Origin: Bacillus sp. 491mf
GTDB taxonomy: Bacteria > Bacillota > Bacilli > Bacillales > Bacillaceae_G
Length of the DNA stretch: 64,000 bases
NCBI RefSeq assembly: GCF_900112415.1
Contig: NZ_FOLV01000004.1
Location: forward strand, 166,219-230,218
Reading direction: 5' to 3'
Shown here: one piece after another, positions 41,943-50,584 of the stretch
How the letters are laid out: every line of letters starts with the position of its first letter
How positions within the stretch are numbered: the first letter of the stretch is position 1
The notes under the pieces: generated by a model
Databases searched by the model: none
Seen by the model: the letters and a program-made list of their open reading frames with translations, nothing else
Told to the model about the DNA's origin: nothing
Position numbers and translations under genes: made by a program

Positions 41943-42764
41943 TTATAAACGTGAAGAACAAATCTCGTGTAATTTCTCAGCAAACTCTTTATGATGACTT
42001 GTGTTATAGCCCCCATGATGTCCAGGAAACTCCACGATCTCTGTTCCGAGTTGTTCCGTTAATGCGACTGTGCAGCGATAAGCGAAAAAATCCCGTGAGG
42101 CACTTCCACCAGCTGGAAGCACCTGCATTGATGATGATTTTAATGTAGTCTTTAAAGCATCTATATCAAGCGAATGATTAAGTATTCCAGGGATTTCATA
42201 CTTAACGAAATATGTTGAATTACTCAAACCCTGCTCTGTTTGCATATCCTTTGGGTGCTCGGTATTGTTAGTGTCTACTCCTAAATTTGATAATAACTTT
42301 ACGACCTCACTTCGATGATTCTTCTTAAGGTCTTCCATAAATTTTCTGGCTTGGATCTGTTCCTCACCGAATAAAAGCTGCAATAAGACTGGTTCATGAG
42401 GGATCAGTAGCTTTACTTGCTCCGGATGGTGTATGCATAGATTAAGTCCGATGACAGCACCGGAACTGCTTCCGAATACGTACGCCGGTTCATCGGTCAA
42501 TTTGGCTATGAGGCGATGAGCGTCGTTACTGTGTGTTTCCACGGAGTAATCTTCAGTTCGATTGGCGAGATTGCTGCGGGAATGGCCCCGGCGGTCGTAA
42601 GTAACAACTGTATACCGATCAGCAAGATGGTCAGCGACATTAAAGAATTTGTCAGCGTCACCACCACCGCCATGAATGAAAAGAAGTACAGGGCCATTTC
42701 CGCGTACTTCATAGTAGATGCTTGCTCCAGGTACTTGCAATGTTTCATTCTTTACTACAATCAT
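41943..42764 (-). CDS. Alpha/beta hydrolase
   Basis: A 273-residue alpha/beta hydrolase: LLFIHGGGGDADKFF forms the oxyanion loop, TYDRRGHSRSN the following block, and VFGSSSGAVIGLNL the nucleophile elbow with Ser. Asp and His are expected near AYRC and FPGHHGGYN. ATG 42764 has AGGAGT 10 bases upstream. Esterase or haloperoxidase-like; substrate unknown. Confidence 0.85.
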   Translation of the reverse strand: MIVVKNETLQVPGASIYYEVRGNGPVLLFIHGGGGDADKFFNVADHLADRYTVVTYDRRGHSRSNLANRTEDYSVETHSNDAHRLIAKLTDEPAYVFGSSSGAVIGLNLCIHHPEQVKLLIPHEPVLLQLLFGEEQIQARKFMEDLKKNHRSEVVKLLSNLGVDTNNTEHPKDMQTEQGLSNSTYFVKYEIPGILNHSLDIDALKTTLKSSSMQVLPAGGSASRDFFAYRCTVALTEQLGTEIVEFPGHHGGYNTSHHKEFAEKLHEICSSRL

Positions 42765-43534
42765 TGATAAACTTACTCCTTTCTTCTTATTCACTATGAA
42801 AGTTTTAATAAGGGGTTCCAATTTTTATTACTTTTAACTATGGTTATATCCATAAATCACTAGTCCTCTTTACTTTATATGATTGGCGAATTATATAAAA
42901 TGCAGAAATTAACTAAGAAACAAACTCACCATGTCTCGACGAAACAATGAAATTGTTACGTTGAAATAGTGTGGGATTCAGTATAATTTCTGAATGATAT
43001 AGGCGATACATATTATATAAAAAAATTTTTAATGCTTCTAAGGCCTGTTTATTTAATGTCATTAATTGTCTTGATGGAATAGAAAATCCCTTCATTATAT
43101 TAGGATTGAAACATGAAGGGACATTTAAGCAGAGCTGTTTGTACTGGGGAGTTTATGAAGATACTGTTGTTTATGGTTTGACAAAGTCTGATTATTACAA
43201 GGGATAGCGCCGCATATCCCTCAACTTAAAGTATATTTTTATATAAATTGTCAAAGAAATATTTTTATTTAATGAGAATGTATAGCTACTCCATTTGTAA
43301 CATTACCGTAACGATTGTAATGATAATTCTGAAAAATCGAAATTAAATTCTAATTCTAAGGGTGTTTCCAATTGTTTGATTGGATTTTGACAAAGAGTAA
43401 GGTAAATACTTTTAAAGCAATATAAAACGAAAATTAGGTACCTTTATGCGTGTTAAATTAGCATAAATAAGAATGCGTAGAGAGTTTTTACTTATTTGAA
43501 TTTAAAGTGTTTTTAACCCCGGTGAAACACGAAT
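42765..43534. other. Gene-poor region with a bcr1-like trace
   Basis: Frames here are short and without ribosome sites. At 43200-43230 AGCGCCGCATATCCCTCAAC then TTAAAG resembles a decayed bcr1-like end. I support no gene. Confidence 0.3.
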
Positions 43535-43562
43535 CATTCTAATTATTAGTACAATTAGAATG
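43535..43562. promoter_or_regulatory. Palindrome before the methyltransferase gene
   Basis: CATTCTAATT and AATTAGAATG are exact reverse complements with an 8-base loop ATTAGTAC, 30 bases before the start codon. It could be an operator or a leader structure. Confidence 0.45.
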
Positions 43563-43591
43563 TAAGATTTAAGTGGAAAGAAGGGGTTAAT

Positions 43592-44305
43592 GTGAAAGAA
43601 ACAATTAGTAGTTATGAAGATTTATTGAATATGTTAGACTCATTATTGCGCGAACCAACTCAATTTTGGGATGATTTTTATTCTAATCGTGAAAAAGAGA
43701 TTCCCTTTTTCACTAATAAACCGGATGAGAACCTAGTTAGTTATTTTGAAAAAAAATTACTTAATCCAGGAAAAGTTCTTGAACTTGGGTGTGGTCCAGG
43801 CAGGAATGCAATTTACTTTGCTGAAAACGGATGCTTAGTTGATGCAGTAGATTTATCACAGGAATCCATTCAATGGGCAACAGAACGAGCAAAAGAAAAA
43901 AATGTAAATGTGAATTTTATTTATAACAATATCTTTGATTTACAAATTGAAGAAGGTACATACGATATTGTGTATGATTCAGGATGTTTTCATCATATTG
44001 CTCCACATAGAAGAATGAGTTACGTAAATTTGGTAAAAAAGGCTTTAAAACCAGGCGGTTATTTTGCGATCACTTGTTTTGTTCAAGGCGGAGAATTAGG
44101 TGGGGCGGACATAACAGATTGGGAAGTATACAAACTACAAAGTCTTAAAGGTGGATTAGGTTTTACAGATGAAAAACTTAGAGCCATCTTTAGAGACTTT
44201 TCTGAAGTAGAAATACGTAGAATGAAAGAGATAAAACAATCAAACAAAGTATTTGGTGTCTCTGGACTGTGGACAGCCTTATTTATGAAAAAGCTTACTG
44301 AGTAG
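43592..44305 (+). CDS. Class I SAM-dependent methyltransferase
   Basis: A 237-residue methyltransferase with motif I VLELGCGPGRNAIYFAENGC, acidic motif II VDAVDLSQES and motif IV-like IVYDSGCFHHIAPHRR. The N-terminal SYEDLLNMLDSLLREPTQFW then DDFYSNREKEIPFF is usual for tellurite-resistance TehB-like and thiopurine-type enzymes. GTG start follows GAAGGGGTT. Acceptor unknown. An upstream palindrome may regulate it. Confidence 0.83.
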   Translation: MKETISSYEDLLNMLDSLLREPTQFWDDFYSNREKEIPFFTNKPDENLVSYFEKKLLNPGKVLELGCGPGRNAIYFAENGCLVDAVDLSQESIQWATERAKEKNVNVNFIYNNIFDLQIEEGTYDIVYDSGCFHHIAPHRRMSYVNLVKKALKPGGYFAITCFVQGGELGGADITDWEVYKLQSLKGGLGFTDEKLRAIFRDFSEVEIRRMKEIKQSNKVFGVSGLWTALFMKKLTE

Positions 44306-44492
44306 TAAAATGAATGATGTTTTCTTAAACAAAGTATATTTTTTTCTGTTAGCAAAGACTATGTGAAGGAAGAAACCCTTCAAAAAAATCTGTATGGTTC
44401 CTTTTAGGTTTCTAAATACATTAAATATTGATGGGATAGCACATCATCGCTATCAAGATGAAATAAATTTGTATTTAAACAATAAAAAATAC
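44306..44492. other. Gene-free region with a bcr1-like trace
   Basis: Around 44430-44455 ATTGATGGGATAGCACATCA then TCGCTATCAAGATG looks like a strongly decayed bcr1-like end. No gene. Confidence 0.3.
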
Positions 44493-44536
44493 GCTATTCT
44501 TTTTGTAGAAATATACAAAAAGAATAGCATTTTTTC
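44493..44536 (+). terminator. Strong terminator
   Basis: GCTATTCTTTTTGTA pairs exactly with TACAAAAAGAATAGC around GAAATA, followed by six T. Confidence 0.85.
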
Positions 44537-44833
44537 GTTATATAGATATACATTTACCCTACTTTAATGATAATTATATAAAATCACGTTTAAAGACTTT
44601 TCCAATATAAAAGGTCTTATACGAGGAAAAGTAAATATGAATTTGACTTATGAAAATTATGATGACGTTTTACGTATCGCACACTGAATTCGAGAAGGAA
44701 AAATGTGTAATGATAGAATCGGAAATGTACATAGAGACTAGAACATGTATGAACTTAAAGCACTTGATTGTATTAAAAACAACGAGTGTTTTTTGCATTT
44801 TAGAATGAAAGGTGAAAAAGGTATTATAAGGGT

Positions 44834-44971
44834 ATGAGTAACCTTGTTAGCGAGAATTTTAATGATATAGTTAAGGAAGTTAATACCAATTCTACTAAAA
44901 TAAACAAGCTTAAAAATGCTATTCAAAATAATAAATTTAGTGTAGAAGAGCTTTTTGCTAGTAGAAGATAA
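44834..44971 (+). pseudogene. C-terminal tail of a lost toxin-like gene
   Basis: A 45-codon frame, MSNLVSENFNDIVKEVNTNS then TKINKLKNAIQNNKFSVEEL and FASRR, helical and charged, ending 23 bases before the ankyrin gene. It has no good ribosome site and looks like the end of a nuclease-type toxin; no catalytic part remains. Confidence 0.4.
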
Positions 44972-44994
44972 TTTAAAATTAAGGTGGATTTGTT

Positions 44995-45501
44995 TTGGAT
45001 AAAAAAAGTATAAACAAAGCAATAAGGAATGCAAGCAAACTTGGTGATATTAATGAGGTAAAACAATTAATAGGAAATGATACAGAAATATTGAATACTA
45101 TGACTTTGTTTGGTACGTGGTTGCATGTAGCAGCAAAGAAAGGACATCTTGAAATAGTTAAGTATCTAATTGAAAAAGGTATAGATATTGATGCTAGAGG
45201 TGGTACATTTGATGCTTCTGCATTAAATTTAGCAGCAGGAGCAGGGCATTTTGGAATAGTAAAATATCTAATAGAAGTTGGCACAGAATTAGATGTGAGC
45301 CTAGCAAAAAGAAACCCATTATTTGGAGCAATTTATGGCGGACATAAAGAAATAGTTGAATTTCTAGTTGAAAAGGGTATAGATATTTCAATTAGATATA
45401 CTGGTGAAAGGATTAACAATTTGGATGCCTATGAATATGCTAGAGAATTTGGACAAACAGAAATTGCTGAATATCTAAAGCAAAAATTAGAAGAAAAGTA
45501 G
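44995..45501 (+). CDS. Ankyrin-repeat protein (immunity-type)
   Basis: A 168-residue protein made of about four ankyrin repeats: WLHVAAKKGHLEIVKYLIEK, ALNLAAGAGHFGIVKYLIEV, PLFGAIYGGHKEIVEFLVEK and a final YEYAREFGQTEIAEYLKQ. No signal peptide. Short ankyrin proteins are frequent immunity partners of polymorphic toxins, and a toxin-like relic lies just upstream. TTG 44995 has AAGGTGG 7 bases upstream. Confidence 0.8.
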   Translation: MDKKSINKAIRNASKLGDINEVKQLIGNDTEILNTMTLFGTWLHVAAKKGHLEIVKYLIEKGIDIDARGGTFDASALNLAAGAGHFGIVKYLIEVGTELDVSLAKRNPLFGAIYGGHKEIVEFLVEKGIDISIRYTGERINNLDAYEYAREFGQTEIAEYLKQKLEEK

Positions 45502-45578
45502 CACTAGTTATTAGTTCTCGGGTGAAACATGATTACAGGTTCTTCTAATCAAAATCCAAAAGGTTAAAGGTGAATATA

Positions 45579-46121
45579 ATGGATTATTCTATAGATATTT
45601 TAAAACAAAGCAAAATAAAATATGACTGGAAAACAATATATGTAGGCCTAGAACTTAGTGTAATTAAAAATAGTGACATAACTAATTATGCTGTGGAATT
45701 TTTATCTACTCATCAAGAATGTAATAATCCGTTCATTATAGAACTTGCTTGGGGAAAAAATGACATTGAATATGAGAGAATACTAGAGAACATATTGAAA
45801 GAGATAAATGATGAAGACTTATTAAAGGATTCTGGTTTATGGAAATGTGAAAAAAGAAAATGGAGGTTTAGTATTCTGAAGCATTTAAAAGAAATGTATC
45901 AAGATGAACCTAAAGAATTATTAAATAAAATTGTTGAAGTATATGCTGACTTTGACTATCCGGAAGATATGGAAAGGTTTATTAATTATATGCCTCCTAA
46001 AGACGGCTATAACCCATTGCTATACTCCGAAGAAGAACATATAGTAAGATTAATCAGTTTTTTTAATGACTTTTTACATAAAGAACAACAATACTTACAA
46101 AACAGAAAGGTGAAAAAATGA
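45579..46121 (+). CDS. DUF2247-family protein (immunity-type)
   Basis: A 180-residue protein. YDWKTIYVGLELSVIKNSDI then FLSTHQECNNPFIIELAWGK match the start of DUF2247 proteins, which occur in toxin immunity arrays. The rest is helical with acidic patches (EPKELLNKIVEVYADFDYPE). AAAGGTG lies 7 bases before ATG 45579. The stop overlaps the next relic (ATGA). Confidence 0.7.
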   Translation: MDYSIDILKQSKIKYDWKTIYVGLELSVIKNSDITNYAVEFLSTHQECNNPFIIELAWGKNDIEYERILENILKEINDEDLLKDSGLWKCEKRKWRFSILKHLKEMYQDEPKELLNKIVEVYADFDYPEDMERFINYMPPKDGYNPLLYSEEEHIVRLISFFNDFLHKEQQYLQNRKVKK

Positions 46122-46374
46122 TTTCACCAGAGGAGTTTAATGAGAAAAGGGATGTTTTTAGTTTACTGAGATTGAAAATTTATATGAATAATTGATAAGT
46201 ACATTATCTTAGGGAGGTTATTGTTTTTAAAGGTTTTTAAGTTGAAGGATTGAAATTTCTGAATGGGTAGATAAGATTGGAGATTTGAATCCAGAAGAAC
46301 TAGATTTTAGGGATTTATATCATTTTGCAATCTTCTTTGAAAATAGCAAAATGGATACATTTGTAGCTGAATAA
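46118..46374 (+). pseudogene. Frameshifted gene relic in immunity array
   Basis: ATG 46118 overlaps the DUF2247 stop and opens MISPEEFNEKRDVFSL; sense continues only after frame changes (TEIENLYE, later EISEWVDKIGDLNPEELDFR then DLYHFAIFFENSKMDTFVAE) to TAA 46372. Probably a lost immunity gene of about 80 codons. Confidence 0.5.
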
Positions 46375-46401
46375 GTAGAGGTTTTGGTGGGAGGGAAATG
46401 T

Positions 46402-46944
46402 ATGGATTACCAGGAAATGAGCAAAGAAATTTCTTATGCGCTTCGTCATGCTCCATGGAAGTATGAATTAGAATTAGATGACGAAGGATGGGTGCCAGTT
46501 GATCAGTTATTAACTGCATTGCATCAATCAAAAGAATGGGAAAATATTACGCAAGCGGACATAGAACAAATGATTTTAATATCAGAAAAAAAGCGGCACG
46601 AATTATCAAATGGAAAAATTAGAGCTTTATATGGTCATTCTGTTCCAATGAAGATTATTAAAAAGAAAGCTATACCCCCAAGAAAACTATATCATGGGAC
46701 TTCACCAAAATTTATGGAGTCTATTAACGAATTTGGTTTGTTACCAATGTCTAGGCAATATGTTCATCTTTCAGAAGATATAGAAACAGCTAAGTTAGTT
46801 GGTAAACGAAAAACCCCTGTTCCTGTTATCATAATAATTGATACAGAAGAAGCTCAAAAAAAGGGAATTAAATTTTATCTAGGAAATGAAAAGGTATGGC
46901 TTTCAGATTCTATTCCAATAGAATTTATATCAATTAAAAAATGA
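46402..46944 (+). CDS. kptA: RNA 2'-phosphotransferase (KptA/Tpt1)
   Basis: A 180-residue Tpt1-family enzyme: MSKEISYALRHAP with the R-H motif, WVPVDQLLTAL in the winged-helix part, and LYHGTSPKFMESINEFGL then YVHLSED forming the NAD-binding site (H-G-T, H-L-S). Tpt1 removes a 2'-phosphate from RNA using NAD, releasing ADP-ribose 1'',2''-cyclic phosphate. ATG 46402 has GGGAGG 7 bases upstream and is preferred to ATG 46384. It sits among immunity genes, which raises the idea of an RNA-repair role after toxin damage; this is inference. Confidence 0.88.
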   Translation: MDYQEMSKEISYALRHAPWKYELELDDEGWVPVDQLLTALHQSKEWENITQADIEQMILISEKKRHELSNGKIRALYGHSVPMKIIKKKAIPPRKLYHGTSPKFMESINEFGLLPMSRQYVHLSEDIETAKLVGKRKTPVPVIIIIDTEEAQKKGIKFYLGNEKVWLSDSIPIEFISIKK

Positions 46945-47132
46945 ATGGTTTTTGAAATGTTATTTTGCTAGATTCTAAGGGGGAAGAAAGAAAATTTAAA
47001 AAGAACAAGCTAAAAAGCGAATGCAAACAGTGGGCATGTTAAGTAGAAAGTGGTTAAGGAACGCTAATGTAGATTACCATTTTGTGAGTTCCTCGGGTAC
47101 TGATAAAAACATGCCCAATAAGGAGAGAGATT

Positions 47133-47921
47133 ATGAATTTAGAAAATATGGTAAAAGATATTTGGTATGGAGAAATTCCCAAGGATACAATTCAAACTCT
47201 TAAATTTCAGCTTCAGAATGCTACAACAGAGGAAGAATGCTTTTGCCTTCTTAATGAATTGTTAAAATTAGGAGATTTTTCTGTAAAGGAATTGCTAGTA
47301 CAACTCATGAATAGTACCCAAGATGAGGTTATTCTCAATTTATGTACAAGACTTTTTTGCTCGATAGCTACTCACGATGACCTATTAGACACTAATAAAT
47401 TGAAATTTCTTTCAAATGCTTCTGAAGATGGTGTTCATACTTTTGTAGCAAGTGCAGGAGATACTCTTTCATATAATGTGATTCCATACCTTCTCGCTTT
47501 ATTAGAAGAATGGGAGGATACTTTTGTTGAGAAGGCAATCAGAAATACACTGACATTAATGCTTGGAGTTAGCGATGACTATTATGAATTATCAGTAGAA
47601 GAATTTGGAGAAATATATTCGGAGTCCATTAAAAATAATGATATCACTAAATATTACTATCATAATGATTTGTCATTTCCAGGGAATTTGGTAAAGGAAT
47701 TAATTCCGAAGGTAATGATTTCTTTAAGAGAAAAAACCGCGTTTGATGTGATTACAATCCCGTCTATTTTATCCATTTGGAGTGGGCTCAAATGTCCTGT
47801 TCAGTATGGTATGGGAATAGATGATCAAAAATATAGAGAATTGATGTCATATATTGATGTATTAACAAAAAGAGAATGGAAAGTTGGAGAAAAGTATTTT
47901 TACGGTCATTTAGTAGTGTAA
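47133..47921 (+). CDS. Imm47-like / HEAT-like immunity protein
   Basis: A 262-residue helical protein: IPKDTIQTLKFQLQNATTEE, then FSVKELLVQLMNSTQDEVIL and VIPYLLALLEEWEDTFVEKA have the spacing of helical repeats. The end (WSGLKCPVQYGMGIDDQKYR, then WKVGEKYFYGHLV) resembles Imm47-type proteins. The assignment is from general resemblance. TAAGGAGAGAG precedes ATG. It lies upstream of a deaminase-toxin relic. Confidence 0.6.
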   Translation: MNLENMVKDIWYGEIPKDTIQTLKFQLQNATTEEECFCLLNELLKLGDFSVKELLVQLMNSTQDEVILNLCTRLFCSIATHDDLLDTNKLKFLSNASEDGVHTFVASAGDTLSYNVIPYLLALLEEWEDTFVEKAIRNTLTLMLGVSDDYYELSVEEFGEIYSESIKNNDITKYYYHNDLSFPGNLVKELIPKVMISLREKTAFDVITIPSILSIWSGLKCPVQYGMGIDDQKYRELMSYIDVLTKREWKVGEKYFYGHLVV

Positions 47922-48064
47922 AGTTGACATGCGAAAATAAATTCTAATAGAAACTTGATTGAAAATCCGCTTTGATAACAAATTTAATTTGGATCTTATG
48001 AGTATTTATTTTGGGGGTTGATTTTTCATGGATTTCTTTATTAATAATGTAATGGTTTAGTAAA

Positions 48065-48310
48065 GGAAACTTTAAATCATCTCAACCAGAAGCTTATCAT
48101 TACATTGGATCTATTTCTAATTATATTAACCATACAGAATAAAAAAATGCTGAATATTTAAGATTTAAGTATGAGGATACTTCAAATATTTAGGACGAAA
48201 TAGAAATTGTTTCTGAGCGAGTTTACTGTGATAATTGTATAGACTTGGTAGATCAATTTCAAAAAGATTTCTCTAATATAAAAGTTGTTCGAGTAATAGT
48301 ATTCCGATGA
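48065..48310 (+). pseudogene. Deaminase-type polymorphic toxin C-terminus, broken by two stops
   Basis: One frame from 48065 to TGA 48308 reads GNFKSSQPEAYHYIGSISNY then INHTE, TAA (48140), KNAEYLRFKYEDTSNI, TAG (48191), DEIEIVSERVYCDNCIDLVD then QFQKDFSNIKVVRV. The C-x2-C helix followed by QF...F.NIKV is the C-terminal signature of secreted cytidine-deaminase-like toxins (YwqJ/SCP1.201 type). Only about 80 residues remain, with no delivery domain, so it is an inactive relic. Confidence 0.7.
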
Positions 48311-48663
48311 ACCAATGTAGTGTGGGTGATTTAAAGAAAGTGAATCAACTAACTAGAGGAGTGAAATGTTATTAAACAAGTTAATTTAAAAGAACATATC
48401 TTCATAATATTAGCGTTTCTTCCGCAATCGGTCCATAATCTGGAAGAGCAAAGTCTTCCAGATAGGCTAGGGTCTCCCCAATCTAGGAGTTAAAGCCAAT
48501 CCCTATTAAAGAAGGCAAACAGCACCTTTTAAAAAGTTTGTCTTATACTTGTCGTCCCTAAACAAGGTGCTTGTATATTTATATAGGATTAATTAATGAA
48601 GGGATTAGGTTTTAAAGTTCATTCTCTTTTTATTGAGTACATTCCGGTTTGAGTTGTAATTAT
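48311..48663. other. Gene-free region with several inverted repeats and a minus-strand relic
   Basis: TCTGGAAGA/TCTTCCAGA (48439-48462) is a 9 bp perfect stem, and AGCACCTT/AAGGTGCT (48521-48578) a wider one. The minus strand at 48402-48480 has a start-less frame TLAYLEDFALPDYGPIAEET ending at TGA, a tail of an unknown gene. Confidence 0.35.
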
Positions 48664-49575
48664 TCAGTAAAGGACACGCCATAAATAAAAGGTAGCGTAT
48701 GATTCCCAGTTTTTCCATGGAAACGATATTTCTAAGATTTCATCTTTCGTAGGCTTTCGATTCATATTACGTAATATTTTTATCGAATTAATAAGACCCA
48801 CATCATCGATTGGAAAAGCTGTCTGGAACCTGAGGCAGCGCATTAGAACATAATTGGCTGTCCAAGGACCGATTCCTCGTATTTTAATTAAGTTTTTTTC
48901 AGCATCTTTAAAGTTCATTTTCATTAATTTTCCCCTCGATAATTCTCCACTTTCCATTAATCTGGCAATTCCAATGATATATTCACTTTTTTTTACCGTC
49001 ATTTTAATATCTGCTAGGTCGGTAGGTGTTAATTGTGCAATTCGTTCGTACGGTGGGAACACCCAATACTTTTTACCATTCCATTCGATGGAATCGCCAA
49101 ATCCTTCTACAAATTGCTTCTTTAAGGAGTACGCGAAGGCTAAGTTAATTTGTTGCCCTAAAACTCCCCAACATAAAGCTTCAAATAAATCGGGAATGCC
49201 GACAACTCGCAATCCATAGAATTTTCGGGCAGGCATTTTAAGTAATGGGTCTGCTTTTGCCATTTCATAAAATGGCGTTAAATCGTTATCAAGATCAAAC
49301 CATTCATGAATATATTTTACAATCTCTTCCCGTTTCCACTTTTCAATAGGTCTAGAATCATTTAGGAATTGAACAACCATTTGTTTATTATTGATTACGC
49401 TTACCTGTACTAAGGACCGAATTTCCCCAATGGCTATAACTTTTGTAATTATATCGTTCTCTATTTCATACATGCATTCATTTTTTTCCCTTGTTAGATA
49501 GCCTAGGTTAGCATTCATGTCGAAATTTTCAGGTAATGTAATTACAATAACTTCATTGACTTCATGCCATGTCAC
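48664..49575 (-). CDS. alkA: DNA-3-methyladenine glycosylase, AlkA-type (HhH-GPD)
   Basis: A 303-residue glycosylase with the helix-hairpin-helix IRGIGPWTANYVLMRCLRF followed by the catalytic Asp in PIDDVGL; the middle part EALCWGVLGQQINLAFAYSL is the conserved Q-Q-I block. It excises N3-alkyladenine and similar damaged bases. GTG 49575 has GAGGAG upstream. It is divergent from the 2OG oxygenase gene; the shared spacer contains a motif repeated before adaA. This places it in an alkylation-repair locus like the B. subtilis adaA-adaB-alkA group. Confidence 0.87.
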   Translation of the reverse strand: MTWHEVNEVIVITLPENFDMNANLGYLTREKNECMYEIENDIITKVIAIGEIRSLVQVSVINNKQMVVQFLNDSRPIEKWKREEIVKYIHEWFDLDNDLTPFYEMAKADPLLKMPARKFYGLRVVGIPDLFEALCWGVLGQQINLAFAYSLKKQFVEGFGDSIEWNGKKYWVFPPYERIAQLTPTDLADIKMTVKKSEYIIGIARLMESGELSRGKLMKMNFKDAEKNLIKIRGIGPWTANYVLMRCLRFQTAFPIDDVGLINSIKILRNMNRKPTKDEILEISFPWKNWESYATFYLWRVLY

Positions 49576-49690
49576 TTTTTCACTCTCCTCATCTTATTAA
49601 GATTTTCTATATTATTTACAAAATAATTATAAGAAAACTTACACTGATTGAAATTTTACTTTATCACATAATAATCTTTACTAATTTTGT

Positions 49691-49709
49691 TATCTTGCTA
49701 TTACATTCT
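49691..49709 (+). promoter_or_regulatory. Shared motif 1 (candidate AdaA operator)
   Basis: TATCTTGCTATTACATTCT; the same word with one or two changes occurs at 50511-50529 before adaA. It lies between divergent alkA and the 2OG oxygenase gene, 73 bases before the latter. Confidence 0.55.
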
Positions 49710-49782
49710 AAATACCTTATTTTTTTCTATTTATGAGGTTATAGTGTTAGTTATCAAGAATGCTAAATAGGAGTGGGTAAAA

Positions 49783-50496
49783 ATGGTCCAAGATATAAAA
49801 ACACGTGTCGAAAACTTAAATTGGGATTCAATTCAAGATGAATTAGATGAGCAAGGATTTGCAAAGCTTCCAGCGATTTTAACAAAAGAGGAATGTGAAT
49901 TCTTCATAGAATTGTATTGTGAGGAAGAGTCATACAGAACGACAATCAATATGACGAGATATCGCTTTGGAAATGGGAAGTACAAATATTTTTCTTATCC
50001 ATTACCTGAAATCATCCAAAGTTTAAGAGAGTCCTTTTATCTAGAATTGGCCAAAACAGCCAATCGATGGTTGGGTTATTTAAAGAAAACAGAACAGTTT
50101 CCAGATCATCTTCAAGATTTTTTGAACACCTGTGAAGAATATGAACAAACTAGACCGACACCTTTAATATTAAAGTATGAAACAGGCGGGTTTAATTGTT
50201 TGCATCAAGATTTATATGGCGACATATTTTTCCCGTTTCAAGTAGTATTTGTATTAAATCAACGAGATAAAGACTTTCGCGGTGGAGAATCTCTATTAGT
50301 GGAACAAATTCCTCGTGCTCAGAGTAGGGGACATGTAATTACTTTAGAACAAGGCAGTGCACTGATCTTTCCTACTAACCATAGACCTGTTCTAGGTAGA
50401 AAAGGATATTACAAAAATACGGTTCGTCACGGAGTAAGCACGGTTACTTCCGGAGAACGATACGGTCTTGGAATCATTTTTCACAATTCTAAATAA
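49783..50496 (+). CDS. 2OG-Fe(II) oxygenase
   Basis: A 237-residue dioxygenase: LHQDLYGD holds the H-x-D iron ligands, TVRHGVSTVTSGERYGLGI the second His and the 2-oxoglutarate-binding Arg; RGGESLLVEQIP lies between as in the double-stranded beta helix. The family includes AlkB, which demethylates DNA oxidatively. Being next to alkA, adaA and ogt and sharing the upstream motif of adaA, it is probably part of the alkylation response, though its substrate is inferred only. TAGGAGTGGG precedes ATG. Confidence 0.82.
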   Translation: MVQDIKTRVENLNWDSIQDELDEQGFAKLPAILTKEECEFFIELYCEEESYRTTINMTRYRFGNGKYKYFSYPLPEIIQSLRESFYLELAKTANRWLGYLKKTEQFPDHLQDFLNTCEEYEQTRPTPLILKYETGGFNCLHQDLYGDIFFPFQVVFVLNQRDKDFRGGESLLVEQIPRAQSRGHVITLEQGSALIFPTNHRPVLGRKGYYKNTVRHGVSTVTSGERYGLGIIFHNSK

Positions 50497-50510
50497 AAAT
50501 TAAACTTCAA

Positions 50511-50529
50511 TATCTTGCTATTCCATTCC
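50511..50529 (+). promoter_or_regulatory. Shared motif 2 (candidate AdaA operator)
   Basis: TATCTTGCTATTCCATTCC, 55 bases before the adaA start; near-identical to 49691-49709. Confidence 0.55.
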
Positions 50530-50584
50530 TAGAATTGTACATTCTGAATTTATGGGGAGTATATTATAAGGAGAGGTGAGATAA

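Noticed and set aside
42913-43095. 60-codon minus-strand frame
   Set aside because: Without ribosome site or recognisable domain; could be a relic, but I cannot support it.
48402-48480. Minus-strand gene ending in PDYGPIAEETLIL
   Set aside because: Only about 25 sensible codons without a start; kept as a note in the gene-free region.
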